Assembly: GCF_018618755.1 (NCBI RefSeq)
Contig: NZ_JACSMR010000002.1
Location: 310,001-374,000, forward strand
Source: Exiguobacterium sp. s193
Lineage (GTDB): Bacteria > Bacillota > Bacilli > Exiguobacteriales > Exiguobacteriaceae
Direction: 5' to 3'
DNA length: 64,000 nt
Positions within the stretch are counted from its first letter, which is position 1. Each line of letters opens with the position of its first letter. The position numbers were made by a program, and so were the translations under genes. Shown here one piece after another: positions 53,573-63,605 of the stretch. The notes beneath the pieces were generated by a model. That model saw only the letters and a program-made list of their open reading frames with translations. It was not told the DNA's origin and did not search any database.

Positions 53573-55117
53573 ATGATGCAGCAGGAATATAAACAACTGG
53601 ATATGCGTTATGAAGAAGCAGAGCTTCGTTCAAAACGAAAAAATCAGTCGTGGATTGACCGGACATGGACATTCTTCTCTTCTGTCAAAGTCGGCCTATG
53701 GTTGATTGGTTTAATCATTCTCGCGAGTGGTGTCGGAACGATTTTCCCACAAGAAATGTATATTCCGAAAGCGTCACCGCCGGAAGAATTTTATGGAAAA
53801 GAATACGGGACGGCCGGCGATATTTACTACGCATTAGGCTTTCATAACTTATTTGAATCCTGGTGGTACATCGGACTGATCACGCTCTTATTACTGTCAA
53901 TCATCATCGTATCGATTGACCGTTTCTTTCCGCTCTATCGGGCGTTGAAGAAACAACCGGTCATCCAGTCAGACCGCTTCATGGGCGGTCAGCGATTTGG
54001 CGCTGAGACGGATGGGACGGTCGCGCAAATTGATGCGGTTGAACCGTTACTCAAGAAAAAAGGCTATAAAATCCGTCGGCAAGACGGCGCGCTTTTAGCA
54101 GAAAAACAACGCTTCGGACGCTGGGGTCCCTACATCAACCACATCGGACTCGTCTTGTTCTTTGGTGGTGCAATGTTACGGATCGTCCCCGGTATGCACG
54201 AAGATGAACTGTTGTGGCTCCGGGAAGGGGAGACCCTGCCGATTGAAGCTACGGATAATCAGTATTACCTCGAAAACAATGCTTTCAACATTGAATTTTA
54301 TGATCCTGAAAAGGTCGATGAGAAATTCAGTGAAGCATTGAAACGGGCGGGGGGCAGCGTGCCGAAAAACTACGACACGAAGATGACGTTATACAAAAAA
54401 ACGGGGATGACAGACGATTTCAAACCGAGACTTGAAAAAGTCAAGTCCGGTGAGACGGCTGTTAACCAACCGTTCGAGTTTAATGATTATCAAGTCTTCC
54501 AAGAACAATATGCGGCAGACCCTGAATTCAAAACGATGTCGTTTAACATCGAAAACCAGAAGACGGGAAAAGTCGTCGATACGATCAAAGTCGACTTGCG
54601 GAATCCAGATGCGACGTATGAATTGAAGAACGGATATGAAGTCGAGTTAAAAGACTTCCTGCCGGACTTTGTCGTCAAAGACGGAAAACCGACGACGAAT
54701 TCTTCACGCCCTGTCAATCCGGCCTTCGTCTTTAATATTAAATCACCGGAACATCCGAAAGGTGAACGGAGTTTGATCGGGATTAAGCTCAACGTCGGTG
54801 GCGATGAAAATCAATACAAACTCGGGTTTGCCGGGACGGAACTTTCAAACATCTCGGGTGTCCGTATCAAAAAAGATTTGACGTTACCGTTCCTGTTCGT
54901 TGGAGGTATCATCTTCATGGCAGGTCTCTTGATCGGAATGTATTGGCCGCACCGCCGTCTTTGGTTAAAAGAAACGGCTGGTCAGGTTAAGATTGCGGGT
55001 TATACGAATAAGAATGCATTAGGACTTCAAAAAGAAGTCAATCTCGCCTTGACAGAAGTAGGTCTTCCGCAACTTGAAGACCGGCAGAAGTTGCGGGAAG
55101 AGGGGGAAGCGGAATGA
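53573..55117 (+). CDS. resB: Cytochrome c biogenesis protein ResB
   Basis: System II haem-ligation membrane protein of 514 aa. Helices near residues 30-50, 90-110, 175-195 and one near 450 flank a large extracytoplasmic domain, the ResB/Ccs1 pattern; VKVGLWLIGLIILASGVGTIFPQ is the conserved first helix. Works with ResC to deliver haem. Start among TTG/ATG/ATG at 53570-53576 is uncertain by a residue or two. Confidence 0.93.
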   Translation: MMQQEYKQLDMRYEEAELRSKRKNQSWIDRTWTFFSSVKVGLWLIGLIILASGVGTIFPQEMYIPKASPPEEFYGKEYGTAGDIYYALGFHNLFESWWYIGLITLLLLSIIIVSIDRFFPLYRALKKQPVIQSDRFMGGQRFGAETDGTVAQIDAVEPLLKKKGYKIRRQDGALLAEKQRFGRWGPYINHIGLVLFFGGAMLRIVPGMHEDELLWLREGETLPIEATDNQYYLENNAFNIEFYDPEKVDEKFSEALKRAGGSVPKNYDTKMTLYKKTGMTDDFKPRLEKVKSGETAVNQPFEFNDYQVFQEQYAADPEFKTMSFNIENQKTGKVVDTIKVDLRNPDATYELKNGYEVELKDFLPDFVVKDGKPTTNSSRPVNPAFVFNIKSPEHPKGERSLIGIKLNVGGDENQYKLGFAGTELSNISGVRIKKDLTLPFLFVGGIIFMAGLLIGMYWPHRRLWLKETAGQVKIAGYTNKNALGLQKEVNLALTEVGLPQLEDRQKLREEGEAE

Positions 55118-56280
55118 ATTTGCTTAATTTGAGTGGGAACTTACTCTTGACGTCGTTTATCCTGTATCTCATCAGTACGGCATTCTTTGCTGTCGCAACA
55201 AGTGGGAAAAAGGGACCGACACGGTCAGGGAAGATTGCTTTTACACTCGCGATCATTGGATTTGCAACACAGCTCGGTTATTTCTTTACACGCTGGGCAG
55301 GGGCAGGACACGTTCCGGTGTCGAACTTATATGAATATACGACGTTCTTCGGCATGATGATGGTACTCGGTTTCTTGATCGTGTACGGGATTTACCGCAA
55401 TAACGTCTTAGGATTGATCGCGATGCCAATCGCTTTGCTCGTCATCGCCTACGCTTCGATGTTCCCGGATGAGGTTCAACCGTTGATTCCGGCACTTCAA
55501 AGCGTCTGGTTAAAAATTCACGTCACGACAGCAGCGCTCGGCGAAGGAATCCTTGCCGTCAGTTTTGCGACAGGATTGCTGTACTTGGTCCACGCAACGG
55601 ACTTCAAAAAAGAATCAAAAACACGTACATGGCTTGAAGTCGTGATGTTCGCATTAACATGTGTCGTCGGCTACATTCTCGTTGGTCTTTTATTTAATGC
55701 TCTCTCGACAAATGCGACGATTGAATATGTCGCGAAAAACGGTGCAACGATGCAACACGATTACACGATGCCCGTCCTGACAGGTCCGGAAGGCGGAAAA
55801 GTCATCTCTGGATCAGGTGCAGTCGTCGAATTGCCGAACTTCTTGAACGCAAATAAAGTCAACACGGTTCTTTGGTCCTTGATTGGTGGTCTCGTCTTGT
55901 ACGTGCTGCTGCGCTTCGTCATCCTCCGGAAACGGCTTGCAGAAAGCTTAAAACCGATTGCGCGTAAAATCGATTTAGAGACGGCGGATGAAATCAGTTA
56001 CCGGGCGATTGCGATCGGTTTACCTGTCTTCATCCTCGGAGGATTAATTTTCGCGATGATTTGGGCTCAAATGGCATGGAGCCGCTACTGGGGCTGGGAC
56101 CCGAAAGAGGTTTGGGCACTGATTACGGCACTGTTCTATGTCTTCTACTTGCATATGCGGATCCAGCGTGGCTGGATTGGTAAAAAATCAGCATGGTTAT
56201 GTGTCGGAGGATTTGGTGTCATCATGTTCAACTTGGTGTTCGTCAATCTCGTTGTCGCAGGACTTCACTCTTACGCATAA
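55114..56280 (+). CDS. resC: Cytochrome c biogenesis protein ResC (CcsA/CcsB type)
   Basis: Haem-handling membrane protein of 388 aa with about eight helices. The tryptophan-rich WWD-type motif is visible as WSRYWGWDPKEVWAL near residue 325, and conserved His residues lie in KIHVTTAALGEG and LHSYA. ATGA overlap with resB. Last gene before a terminator. Confidence 0.94.
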   Translation: MNLLNLSGNLLLTSFILYLISTAFFAVATSGKKGPTRSGKIAFTLAIIGFATQLGYFFTRWAGAGHVPVSNLYEYTTFFGMMMVLGFLIVYGIYRNNVLGLIAMPIALLVIAYASMFPDEVQPLIPALQSVWLKIHVTTAALGEGILAVSFATGLLYLVHATDFKKESKTRTWLEVVMFALTCVVGYILVGLLFNALSTNATIEYVAKNGATMQHDYTMPVLTGPEGGKVISGSGAVVELPNFLNANKVNTVLWSLIGGLVLYVLLRFVILRKRLAESLKPIARKIDLETADEISYRAIAIGLPVFILGGLIFAMIWAQMAWSRYWGWDPKEVWALITALFYVFYLHMRIQRGWIGKKSAWLCVGGFGVIMFNLVFVNLVVAGLHSYA

Positions 56281-56290
56281 TGACTATTAA

Positions 56291-56339
56291 AAAGGATTCA
56301 ACGATCGATGTATGTTGTCGACTGTTGAATCCTTTTTTT
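56291..56339 (+). terminator. Terminator of resABC
   Basis: AAAGGATTCAAC with GTTGAATCCTTT, followed by a T run; it separates resABC from resDE. Confidence 0.88.
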
Positions 56340-56446
56340 GCGATGCAAAGGAAGACAGTTCGGCAGGATTTTTCTTTTTGTTTCATAGTATACTAAAAGA
56401 GTAGTAGGATAGAGGAGAGAGACTAGTTCATGGGAGGAATCAACTG

Positions 56447-57163
56447 ATGTCAGAAGAAGCACGTATTTTAGTCGTCGATGATGAAGAACGGATTCGCCGC
56501 TTGTTAAAGATGTACCTCGAACGCGAAAACTTTACGATTGAGGAAGCAGACAATGGAGAGACGGCGCTCGAGATGGCGCTCGAAACCGAATATGATGTCA
56601 TTCTACTTGATTTGATGATGCCGAAGCTTGATGGTATGCAAGTCTGTGAAGAATTGCGCAAGACAAAAGCGACACCAATCGTCATGCTGACGGCGAAAGG
56701 TGAAGAGACGAACCGGGTCCATGGATTTGAGATGGGCGCGGACGATTATATCGTCAAACCATTCAGTCCGCGCGAAGTCGTCCTGCGGGTCAAAGCGATT
56801 TTACGTCGCGCCAGTGCGACGAAATTCTTACACACGGATGCGAAAACGAAAGACGTCATCGTCTTCCCGCACTTGACGATCGACAATGATGCCCACCGCG
56901 TGACGGTCGAAAGTCAGGAAGTCAACTTGACACCAAAAGAATACGAACTGCTGTATTTCCTGGCGAAACAGACTGACAAAGTGTTCTCACGGGAACAATT
57001 GTTAAAAGAAGTCTGGAACTATGAATTCTTCGGCGATTTACGGACGGTCGACACGCACGTTAAACGCCTGCGGGAAAAACTGAACCGCCTATCTCCGAAT
57101 GCGGCACAGATGATCACGACGGTCTGGGGTGTCGGTTACAAATTCGAGAATAACCCCGCTTGA
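56447..57163 (+). CDS. resD: Response regulator ResD
   Basis: OmpR/PhoB-type regulator of 238 aa controlling respiration and oxygen-limitation genes. Receiver: VVDDEERIRR, phospho-acceptor Asp in VILLDLMMPKLDGMQ (about residue 57), Lys in IVKPFSPRE. C-terminal winged helix: NLTPKEYELL, VFSREQLLKEVW and VDTHVKRLREKL. GGAGG precedes the ATG. Identity as ResD rests on its place between resABC and its cognate kinase. Confidence 0.92.
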   Translation: MSEEARILVVDDEERIRRLLKMYLERENFTIEEADNGETALEMALETEYDVILLDLMMPKLDGMQVCEELRKTKATPIVMLTAKGEETNRVHGFEMGADDYIVKPFSPREVVLRVKAILRRASATKFLHTDAKTKDVIVFPHLTIDNDAHRVTVESQEVNLTPKEYELLYFLAKQTDKVFSREQLLKEVWNYEFFGDLRTVDTHVKRLREKLNRLSPNAAQMITTVWGVGYKFENNPA

Positions 57164-57165
57164 CG

Positions 57166-58893
57166 ATGAAGTGGTTACAGAGTGTCGTCATCAAATTATG
57201 GGGAACGATTCTATTACTCGTTTCCGTCGTTTTGATTGCTTTGACGATTTTATTGCTTGAATTTTTCAATTCGTTCCACATTGAACAAGAGCGGGGACAC
57301 CTCGCAAAACTTGGACAACAGGTTGAAACGGTTTTTCAAGCGCACGACGGGCTTGAAGAAGGGTCGGCGACTGCCGTCGAAATCACGGATATCTACGGGG
57401 CGACGTTGATTGCGACAACGAAGGACGAAACGATTCAAACGAATATTTCAGAAGAGAAGGCACGACGGATCATCAAGGAGTTAGAACGTCAAAACTGGAA
57501 AGCGGTCGATGGTGAAGAAGGAGAGACGGCAATCGGAAACTATGAGGTCTTCGATGGAAAGGCTGCGCTCGCCTACCGGGCACCGCTCGTGACAGCGAGT
57601 GGGACCGGAACGACGTACTTAATCGAGCAACTGACGAACATCGAACAAGCGAATGAAGGCGCCCGGCAGATTATTCAACTGTGTGTCTTACTCGCCATCA
57701 TCGGAACGACGGTCTTTGCCTTTTTCTTATCGACGCGCATCACGGCGCCGCTGCGGACAATCCGCCAAGCCGTCGTCGAAGCAGGAGAAGGAAAGTTCGA
57801 CCAAAGTCTGACACAACGTTCACGTGATGAAATCGGAGACCTGGCGTTAGCCTTTAACGAGATGAGTAGCCAGTTGAACCAATACGTCACCGATCTTGAT
57901 AAGGAACGCCACTTGTTGTCTTCGATTTTACGCTGTATGGCAGACGGCGTGTTGACGTTCTCCGAATCTGGCGAGTTGCTCGCGACGAATCCACCAGCGG
58001 AAGCCTTTTTAGCAGGGGCACCGATTCCGGACGAATTGATTGATTTATTCAAGACGGTCATGCGGGAGGAAACGGAAATGACCGTCTCGTTCGAACGGGA
58101 AGGGCGGTACTATATCATCATCGTCAGTCCGTTACTCGAACACGAAGAACAGATTGGTGCCGTCGCTGTCTTACGGGACATGACGGAAGCACAACAACTC
58201 GAGAAGATGCGTGCCGATTTTGTTGCGAATGTCAGCCATGAGTTACGGACACCACTCGTCATGCTGCAAGGTTACTCAGAAGCGATCGTCGACGGAATGA
58301 CAGAAAGTGACGATGCGACAAAAGAGTTTGCTTCGATCATCTATGATGAATCACAACGTCTGTCGCGTCTCGTCAATGATTTACTTGACCTTGCCCGGAT
58401 GGAGGCGGGTCATCAAGAATTACGAATCGAACGAATGGAAACTGTGCCGTTTGCCGAGCGGATGATTAAAAAGTTCAAGCAGATGGGACGGGACAAACAC
58501 GTTTCGTTCGAAGTCACGGGACCAAATCTCGTATTTGAAGCCGATCCTGATCAGATGGAGCAAGTCTTGACGAACTTACTCGGGAATGCACTTCGTTACA
58601 CGGAGGATGGTCAAATCAAGATTAACATCGCGGAAGATAGGGAAAACATATTCTTATCCGTGATTGACTCCGGGACAGGAATCCCGGAAGAAGATGTCCC
58701 GTTCGTCTTTGACCGGTTCTATAAAGCGGACAAAGCCCGGACGCGTGGAAAAACAGGAACGGGAATTGGTCTTGCGATTGTCATGAACGTCGTCCGCTCG
58801 CATGAGGGAGAGGTCGAAGTGGAAAGTCGACTCGGCGAAGGATCGACTTTCCGGATCCAATTACCAAAAAAACAAAGGAAGCGAACTCTCTGA
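57166..58893 (+). CDS. resE: Sensor histidine kinase ResE
   Basis: Membrane kinase of 575 aa: TM1 (about 7-30), extracytoplasmic domain, TM2 (about 165-185), HAMP, PAS (LSSILRCMADGVL), HisKA with phospho-acceptor His in NVSHELRTP, and the HATPase core (LLGNALRYTED, DSGTGIPEED, GKTGTGIGLAIV). The resD stop overlaps a TTG just upstream; ATG 57166 is taken as the start. Pairs with ResD. Confidence 0.92.
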   Translation: MKWLQSVVIKLWGTILLLVSVVLIALTILLLEFFNSFHIEQERGHLAKLGQQVETVFQAHDGLEEGSATAVEITDIYGATLIATTKDETIQTNISEEKARRIIKELERQNWKAVDGEEGETAIGNYEVFDGKAALAYRAPLVTASGTGTTYLIEQLTNIEQANEGARQIIQLCVLLAIIGTTVFAFFLSTRITAPLRTIRQAVVEAGEGKFDQSLTQRSRDEIGDLALAFNEMSSQLNQYVTDLDKERHLLSSILRCMADGVLTFSESGELLATNPPAEAFLAGAPIPDELIDLFKTVMREETEMTVSFEREGRYYIIIVSPLLEHEEQIGAVAVLRDMTEAQQLEKMRADFVANVSHELRTPLVMLQGYSEAIVDGMTESDDATKEFASIIYDESQRLSRLVNDLLDLARMEAGHQELRIERMETVPFAERMIKKFKQMGRDKHVSFEVTGPNLVFEADPDQMEQVLTNLLGNALRYTEDGQIKINIAEDRENIFLSVIDSGTGIPEEDVPFVFDRFYKADKARTRGKTGTGIGLAIVMNVVRSHEGEVEVESRLGEGSTFRIQLPKKQRKRTL

Positions 58894-58908
58894 TTCGCTT
58901 CCTTTCGC
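58876..58908 (+). terminator. Terminator of resDE
   Basis: GGAAGCGAA with TTCGCTTCC and a short T tract; the left arm overlaps the end of resE. Confidence 0.7.
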
Positions 58909-58925
58909 TATTAGGAGTGAATGAG

Positions 58926-59474
58926 ATGAAAATCTATACAAAAACCGGGGACTCAGGGGATACGTCACTCGTCGGTGGTCGCGTCAAGAAAAATGATGTC
59001 CAAATCGACTTGATGGGTGAACTGGATGAACTGAACAGTTTCGTCGGTCTGGCCCGGACGAAAGCAACGTCAATCGAAGTGAAAGAACAATTAACCGTCA
59101 TTCAGCACGCCCTGTTTGATTGCGGGAGTGACTTGATGTACGTCGAACCGAAAACGTCCCGTCTCAGTGAAACAGCGACGGAAGATTTAGAGAGCTGGAT
59201 TGACAGTTTAACTGCACTATCCCCACCGCTTGATAAATTTATCTTGCCAGGTGGAACGGAAGCGGCGGCGACCTTACACGTCGCCCGGACGATTTGCCGC
59301 CGCGCCGAACGGTCGATGATTGGTGTCGAACGGGCACGTCATCTGTTGCCGTTCATCAATCGATTGAGCGATTTCTTCTTTGCAGCAGCGCGTTATGAAA
59401 ATGCGGTTAATCAAACGGCAGATATCGAATACCTGCGCAGTGCACATGTGTTTAAACGAAAGGATGGAGAGTAA
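58926..59474 (+). CDS. PduO-type ATP:cob(I)alamin adenosyltransferase
   Basis: Cytosolic enzyme of 182 aa forming adenosylcobalamin from cob(I)alamin and ATP. N-terminal ATP motif KIYTKTGDSGDTSLVGG and the later RTICRRAERSM (Arg and Asp/Glu network) with NRLSDFFFAAARY are diagnostic. ATG 58926 is 8 nt after GGAG. It precedes the ymfF gene by no gap, so may be co-transcribed. Confidence 0.93.
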   Translation: MKIYTKTGDSGDTSLVGGRVKKNDVQIDLMGELDELNSFVGLARTKATSIEVKEQLTVIQHALFDCGSDLMYVEPKTSRLSETATEDLESWIDSLTALSPPLDKFILPGGTEAAATLHVARTICRRAERSMIGVERARHLLPFINRLSDFFFAAARYENAVNQTADIEYLRSAHVFKRKDGE

Positions 59475-60728
59475 ATGAGTCAGTCATTCGAAGCATGGAA
59501 AAAAGAGGGGACGACGTATCATCTCGTCCCGACTGAAAAATTCAAGACGACGACCGTCCTCGTGACATTTTCGGCACCACTTGAAGAAAAAACGTTGACG
59601 AGTCGTGCAATTTTACCCTATATCATGGAAAAATCGACGGCTGCCTATCCGTCGATGAAAGCATTACGTGAACCACTCGAAACGCTGTACGATGCGGGAC
59701 TCTACGCAGATGCCTCGAAGTTCGGGGAAGAACACGTCATCTCGTTCCAACTCGATGTCGTCCGCGGTGACCTCGTCCGCCATGAGACACTGCTCGCAGA
59801 AGCCCTTGATTTACTTGAACAAATGATTTTCTATCCCGACTTGACGGAAGGTGGATTCCGTGAACAGTTCGTCAAACAAGAGAAGCGTCTCCACGCGCTA
59901 CGGATTAGCTCACTTTATGATGATAAGATGCGCTTTGCCCAGCAGCGTCTCCTCGAACTGATGGCGCCAGGCGAAGCCGTCTCGTTGTCTTCACTCGGTA
60001 CGCTGGAAGCGTTAGAAGAAATTTCAGGACAGACTTTACGCGATACATATCGGTCCATGATCGAGGACGACCGGATCGATGTTTTCGTCGTCGGTCATGT
60101 GACGCGTGACGAGATGGAGGATGCGTTATCCTTCCTCCCTTCACACAGTGAGAAGCCAAGTCATTATATTCCGGCTTTAAAACAAGTCGCGGGTGTTAAA
60201 CGGTCATCGGAAACACAGCCGATCAAACAAGGGAAATTACATTTAGGCTACCGTGTTGCAGTCGATCCGACGTCTGCCGATTCGATTCGGATGCAGATCG
60301 TTAACGGACTTTTTGGCGGGTTCCCGCACTCGAAGTTGTTCATGAACGTCCGTGAAAAAGAGAGTCTCGCATACTACGCTGCTTCACGCTACGCAGCCTT
60401 GAACGGTGCCTTGTACGTGTATTCGGGCGTTGAAACCGAAAAAGCGGAACGGGCCGAGACGATCATTAAAGAACAATTGGTGGAGTTGAAAGCCGGGAAC
60501 TTTACGGATGAAGAATTGACACAAACGAAGGCGATGTTGATCAATGCCCGGCGTCAGATTCTCGACCAACCGGGACAACTGATTGGCTGGTTAAACGGGT
60601 CGAAAATGCGTGGATTGACACTCGAAGATGAGATTCATATCATCGAGACAGCGACGCGTGAGGATGTCATCCGACTCGCGGCGAAAATCGAGCTTGAAGC
60701 AGTCTATTTATTGCGAGGTGAAGAATAA
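59475..60728 (+). CDS. ymfF: M16-family peptidase-like protein YmfF (inactive type)
   Basis: M16/insulinase-fold protein of 417 aa. At the position of the zinc motif HxxEH it reads YIMEKST, so the usual metal ligands are missing. Such proteins pair with an active M16 partner, here YmfH immediately downstream, which overlaps by one base. A function in processing a secreted peptide or protein is inferred from the family (AlbF/YmfF group). Confidence 0.88.
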   Translation: MSQSFEAWKKEGTTYHLVPTEKFKTTTVLVTFSAPLEEKTLTSRAILPYIMEKSTAAYPSMKALREPLETLYDAGLYADASKFGEEHVISFQLDVVRGDLVRHETLLAEALDLLEQMIFYPDLTEGGFREQFVKQEKRLHALRISSLYDDKMRFAQQRLLELMAPGEAVSLSSLGTLEALEEISGQTLRDTYRSMIEDDRIDVFVVGHVTRDEMEDALSFLPSHSEKPSHYIPALKQVAGVKRSSETQPIKQGKLHLGYRVAVDPTSADSIRMQIVNGLFGGFPHSKLFMNVREKESLAYYAASRYAALNGALYVYSGVETEKAERAETIIKEQLVELKAGNFTDEELTQTKAMLINARRQILDQPGQLIGWLNGSKMRGLTLEDEIHIIETATREDVIRLAAKIELEAVYLLRGEE

Positions 60729-61996
60729 TGGAACAGTTAACGTATCATGACACAGATGAAACCGTATTCTTCGAACAACTAGACAATGGGTTATCGGTCT
60801 ATTTGCTTCAGAAAAAAGGATATGAAAAAACGTATGCGACGTTTACGACGCGTTACGGTTCAATTGATAATCGCTTTAAAAAAGACGGCGACTGGATTAC
60901 CGTACCGGACGGAATCGCCCACTTCCTCGAGCATAAGATGTTTGAGTCGGAACAAGGGGATGTCTTCCAAGAATTTGGCCGTCTCGGTGCATCAGCGAAC
61001 GCCTTTACGTCGTTTTCGCGGACCGCTTACTTGTTTTCTGCGACATCACTGATTGAGCAGAACCTCGAGACTTTGATTGATTTCGTGCAAGATCCTTATT
61101 TCACACCGGAAAGTGTCGAAAAGGAAAAAGGAATCATCACGCAAGAAATCCAGATGTATCAAGATAACCCGGGCTGGCGTCTATTTTTCGGTCTCATCGA
61201 ATCAATGTACGCGAATCATCCCGTCCGCATCGATATCGCCGGAACACCGGAGTCGATTGACCAGATTACGGCGGATGATTTATATACGTGTTACCGGACA
61301 TTTTATCACCCGTCGAACATGGTCTTGTTCGTCGTCGGGAATATCAATCCCGCGGAAACGCTTGAGTTGATCAAACAAAATCAAGCGAAAAAAGACTATA
61401 CGGACCGTCCGGCAATCGAACGGGATTATGGAACGGAACCAAAAGAAGTCGCGCGTCCACGCTTTGAGCTTGAACTTGACGTCAAGACACCGAAAGTTTT
61501 GATTGGTTATAAAGATCAGTCCCTTCGAGGAGAAGAACAAGTCCGTCGTGAGATGACGAGCGAATTATTGTTGCATCTCTTATTTGATCAAACATCATCG
61601 ACGTACCTCGAATTGTATGACGACGGATTGATTGACGATACGTTTAGCTTTGATTACTCGAGCGAAGAGGAATTTGCCTTTGCGACGTTCGGCATGGAAA
61701 CGGAAGATCCGGACCGATTCATCGAAGCGTACGAAAAACTTTTGGCAACACGACCTTCGTTCAGCGAAACGGAAGTCGTCCGTAAACGGAACATGATGCA
61801 AGGGAAGTTCTTGCGTTCGCTCAATTCACCAGAATTCATTGCCAACCAGTTTTCACGTCATGCGTTAGCCGGTACGAATTTATTCGCTTTGCCGACATTG
61901 ATTGCTTCCATCACGAAAGAAGAAATCGAAGCACGTTTTGACGAATTGTTCGCCCTCGAGAACCGGGCCGTCTCAATCGTCAAACCGTACGTCTGA
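60728..61996 (+). CDS. ymfH: M16-family zinc metallopeptidase YmfH
   Basis: Predicted zinc peptidase of 422 aa. The zinc motif is HFLEH (His65, Glu68, His69) in GIAHFLEHKMFE, with the downstream Glu in the EKGIITQEIQMYQDNP helix. Forms a likely heterodimer with the inactive YmfF. No signal peptide, so probably cytosolic. Confidence 0.92.
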   Translation: MEQLTYHDTDETVFFEQLDNGLSVYLLQKKGYEKTYATFTTRYGSIDNRFKKDGDWITVPDGIAHFLEHKMFESEQGDVFQEFGRLGASANAFTSFSRTAYLFSATSLIEQNLETLIDFVQDPYFTPESVEKEKGIITQEIQMYQDNPGWRLFFGLIESMYANHPVRIDIAGTPESIDQITADDLYTCYRTFYHPSNMVLFVVGNINPAETLELIKQNQAKKDYTDRPAIERDYGTEPKEVARPRFELELDVKTPKVLIGYKDQSLRGEEQVRREMTSELLLHLLFDQTSSTYLELYDDGLIDDTFSFDYSSEEEFAFATFGMETEDPDRFIEAYEKLLATRPSFSETEVVRKRNMMQGKFLRSLNSPEFIANQFSRHALAGTNLFALPTLIASITKEEIEARFDELFALENRAVSIVKPYV

Positions 61997-62000
61997 CCTG

Positions 62001-62705
62001 ATGCGGATTTTTATTACAGGTGCGAGTGGGGCGATTGGTCTTGCGACAGCAAAACGCTTGGCTGACGCTGGGCATGACCTTGTCCTGCACACACATACAC
62101 GACAAAAAGAACTCGAGCAATTCGTACAAGAGTTGCCTGTGACGACCCAAATCGTCGCAGGCGATTTGTCGAATCGCGACACAATCACAGCGTTGTGTGA
62201 GGAATTACCGGTTGTCGAAGGTTTCGTTCATATCGCCGGGACGAGCTTTAGTGGATTATTGATTGATCAAACGACGGGTTCGATTGAGTCGATGATGACG
62301 TTACACGTCGAATCGCTCATTCGGATCAGTCAGTTTTTGACACTTAAAAAAGGATTTTCCGCTCCGTTATCAATCGTCGTCGTCAGTAGTGTCCTCGGTG
62401 AGTTCGGTGCTGCCGGTGAAGTCGTCTATTCAAGCTGTAAAGCGGCGCAACTCGGTTTCGTCAAAGCATACAGTAAAGAAATCGGTCCGATGAATGGGCG
62501 GATCAATGCTGTGACACCAGGTTGGATCGATACGCCGATGAATGCCGTTTTTACGGATCAGGACCGGGAACAGGCATTAGCAGAAATTCCGGCAGGTCGC
62601 TTCGGGACAGAAGACGAAGTCGCGGCAGCGATTACGTTTTTGATTGGGAAAGAAGCCGGATATATTTCGGGCGCTGTTCTGAAAATCGATGGTGCATGGA
62701 TGTAA
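62001..62705 (+). CDS. ymfI: SDR-family oxidoreductase YmfI
   Basis: Cytosolic SDR of 234 aa, FabG-like: TGASGAIG (about 6-13), HIAG in place of NNAG, Ser in VVVSSVLG and YSSCK (Tyr-x3-Lys), and PGWIDTPMN. The start is ATG 62001, 5 nt after the ymfH stop; a longer in-frame version overlaps ymfH and is rejected. Ribosome site is weak, suggesting coupling with ymfH. Confidence 0.88.
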   Translation: MRIFITGASGAIGLATAKRLADAGHDLVLHTHTRQKELEQFVQELPVTTQIVAGDLSNRDTITALCEELPVVEGFVHIAGTSFSGLLIDQTTGSIESMMTLHVESLIRISQFLTLKKGFSAPLSIVVVSSVLGEFGAAGEVVYSSCKAAQLGFVKAYSKEIGPMNGRINAVTPGWIDTPMNAVFTDQDREQALAEIPAGRFGTEDEVAAAITFLIGKEAGYISGAVLKIDGAWM

Positions 62706-62798
62706 CCCCTTGAGAATTGATTGAGGAATGCTTTTCATTTTTCAAAAAATCATTTAAGATGGGGAATGGATAACCGTGTATACAAGGAGGGTTTGCGA

Positions 62799-63578
62799 GT
62801 GGGTGAATTCGAGCAATGGTATTTCGAATATGAATTAAACGTTGATCGCCCTGGTGTCCTCGGTGACATTGCGTCACTGATGGGGATGCTCCATATTTCA
62901 ATCGTTACGATTAACGGCGTTGATCATCAACGCCGCGGGATGTTGCTTCAAACAAAACAACCGGATCAAATTCCACGCCTCGCAGCCATCTTAAAGACGA
63001 TGTCGACGATTCAGGTCGTCAAACTGCGTAAACCGAAGTTGCGTGACCGCATTGCGATCCGACATGGACGCTATATCGACCATAGCAGTGATGAACGGAA
63101 AACGTTCCGCTTCGTCCGGGAAGACTTAGGGATTCTCGTCGATTTCATGGCTGAATTATGTAAGCAGGACGGTCATCTACTGATTGGAGTCCGCGGCATG
63201 CCACGCGTCGGCAAAACGGAATCAATCGTCGCCGCAAGTGTCAGTGCGAATAAAAAATGGCTGTTTTTGTCTTCGACCTTAATCAAACAGACGGTTAGAA
63301 CGTCTTTATTTGATGATGAACGGTCAGGTGATTATGTTTATATCATCGATGCACTCGTCTCACAACGGCACTTTGATGAACGCCACTGGCAAATTCTGCG
63401 TGAAGTGATGCGATTACCAGCTACAAAAATCGTCGAGCATCCAGATGCGTTCGTTAAATCCAGTGAATACACATGGGATGATTTCGATTATATCATCGAA
63501 CTACGGAATACGACGGAAGAAATCATCGTCACGGAACCACGTTCGGTTGGCGGAAATGAATGGTTCAATTTTGAATAA
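62799..63578 (+). CDS. ymfK: YmfK-like DUF3388 protein
   Basis: Cytosolic protein of 259 aa of unknown function. Residues about 5-85 look like an ACT domain (NVDRPGVLGDIASLMGMLHI). The rest contains GVRGMPRVGKTESIV, a P-loop-like stretch. I start at GTG 62799, 8 nt after AAGGAGG; an ATG at 62766 is in frame but lacks a ribosome site. Position between ymfI and rodZ matches Bacillus ymfK. Confidence 0.85.
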   Translation: MGEFEQWYFEYELNVDRPGVLGDIASLMGMLHISIVTINGVDHQRRGMLLQTKQPDQIPRLAAILKTMSTIQVVKLRKPKLRDRIAIRHGRYIDHSSDERKTFRFVREDLGILVDFMAELCKQDGHLLIGVRGMPRVGKTESIVAASVSANKKWLFLSSTLIKQTVRTSLFDDERSGDYVYIIDALVSQRHFDERHWQILREVMRLPATKIVEHPDAFVKSSEYTWDDFDYIIELRNTTEEIIVTEPRSVGGNEWFNFE

Positions 63579-63605
63579 GTAATGAAAATGGAAGGTGTGT
63601 TACCG

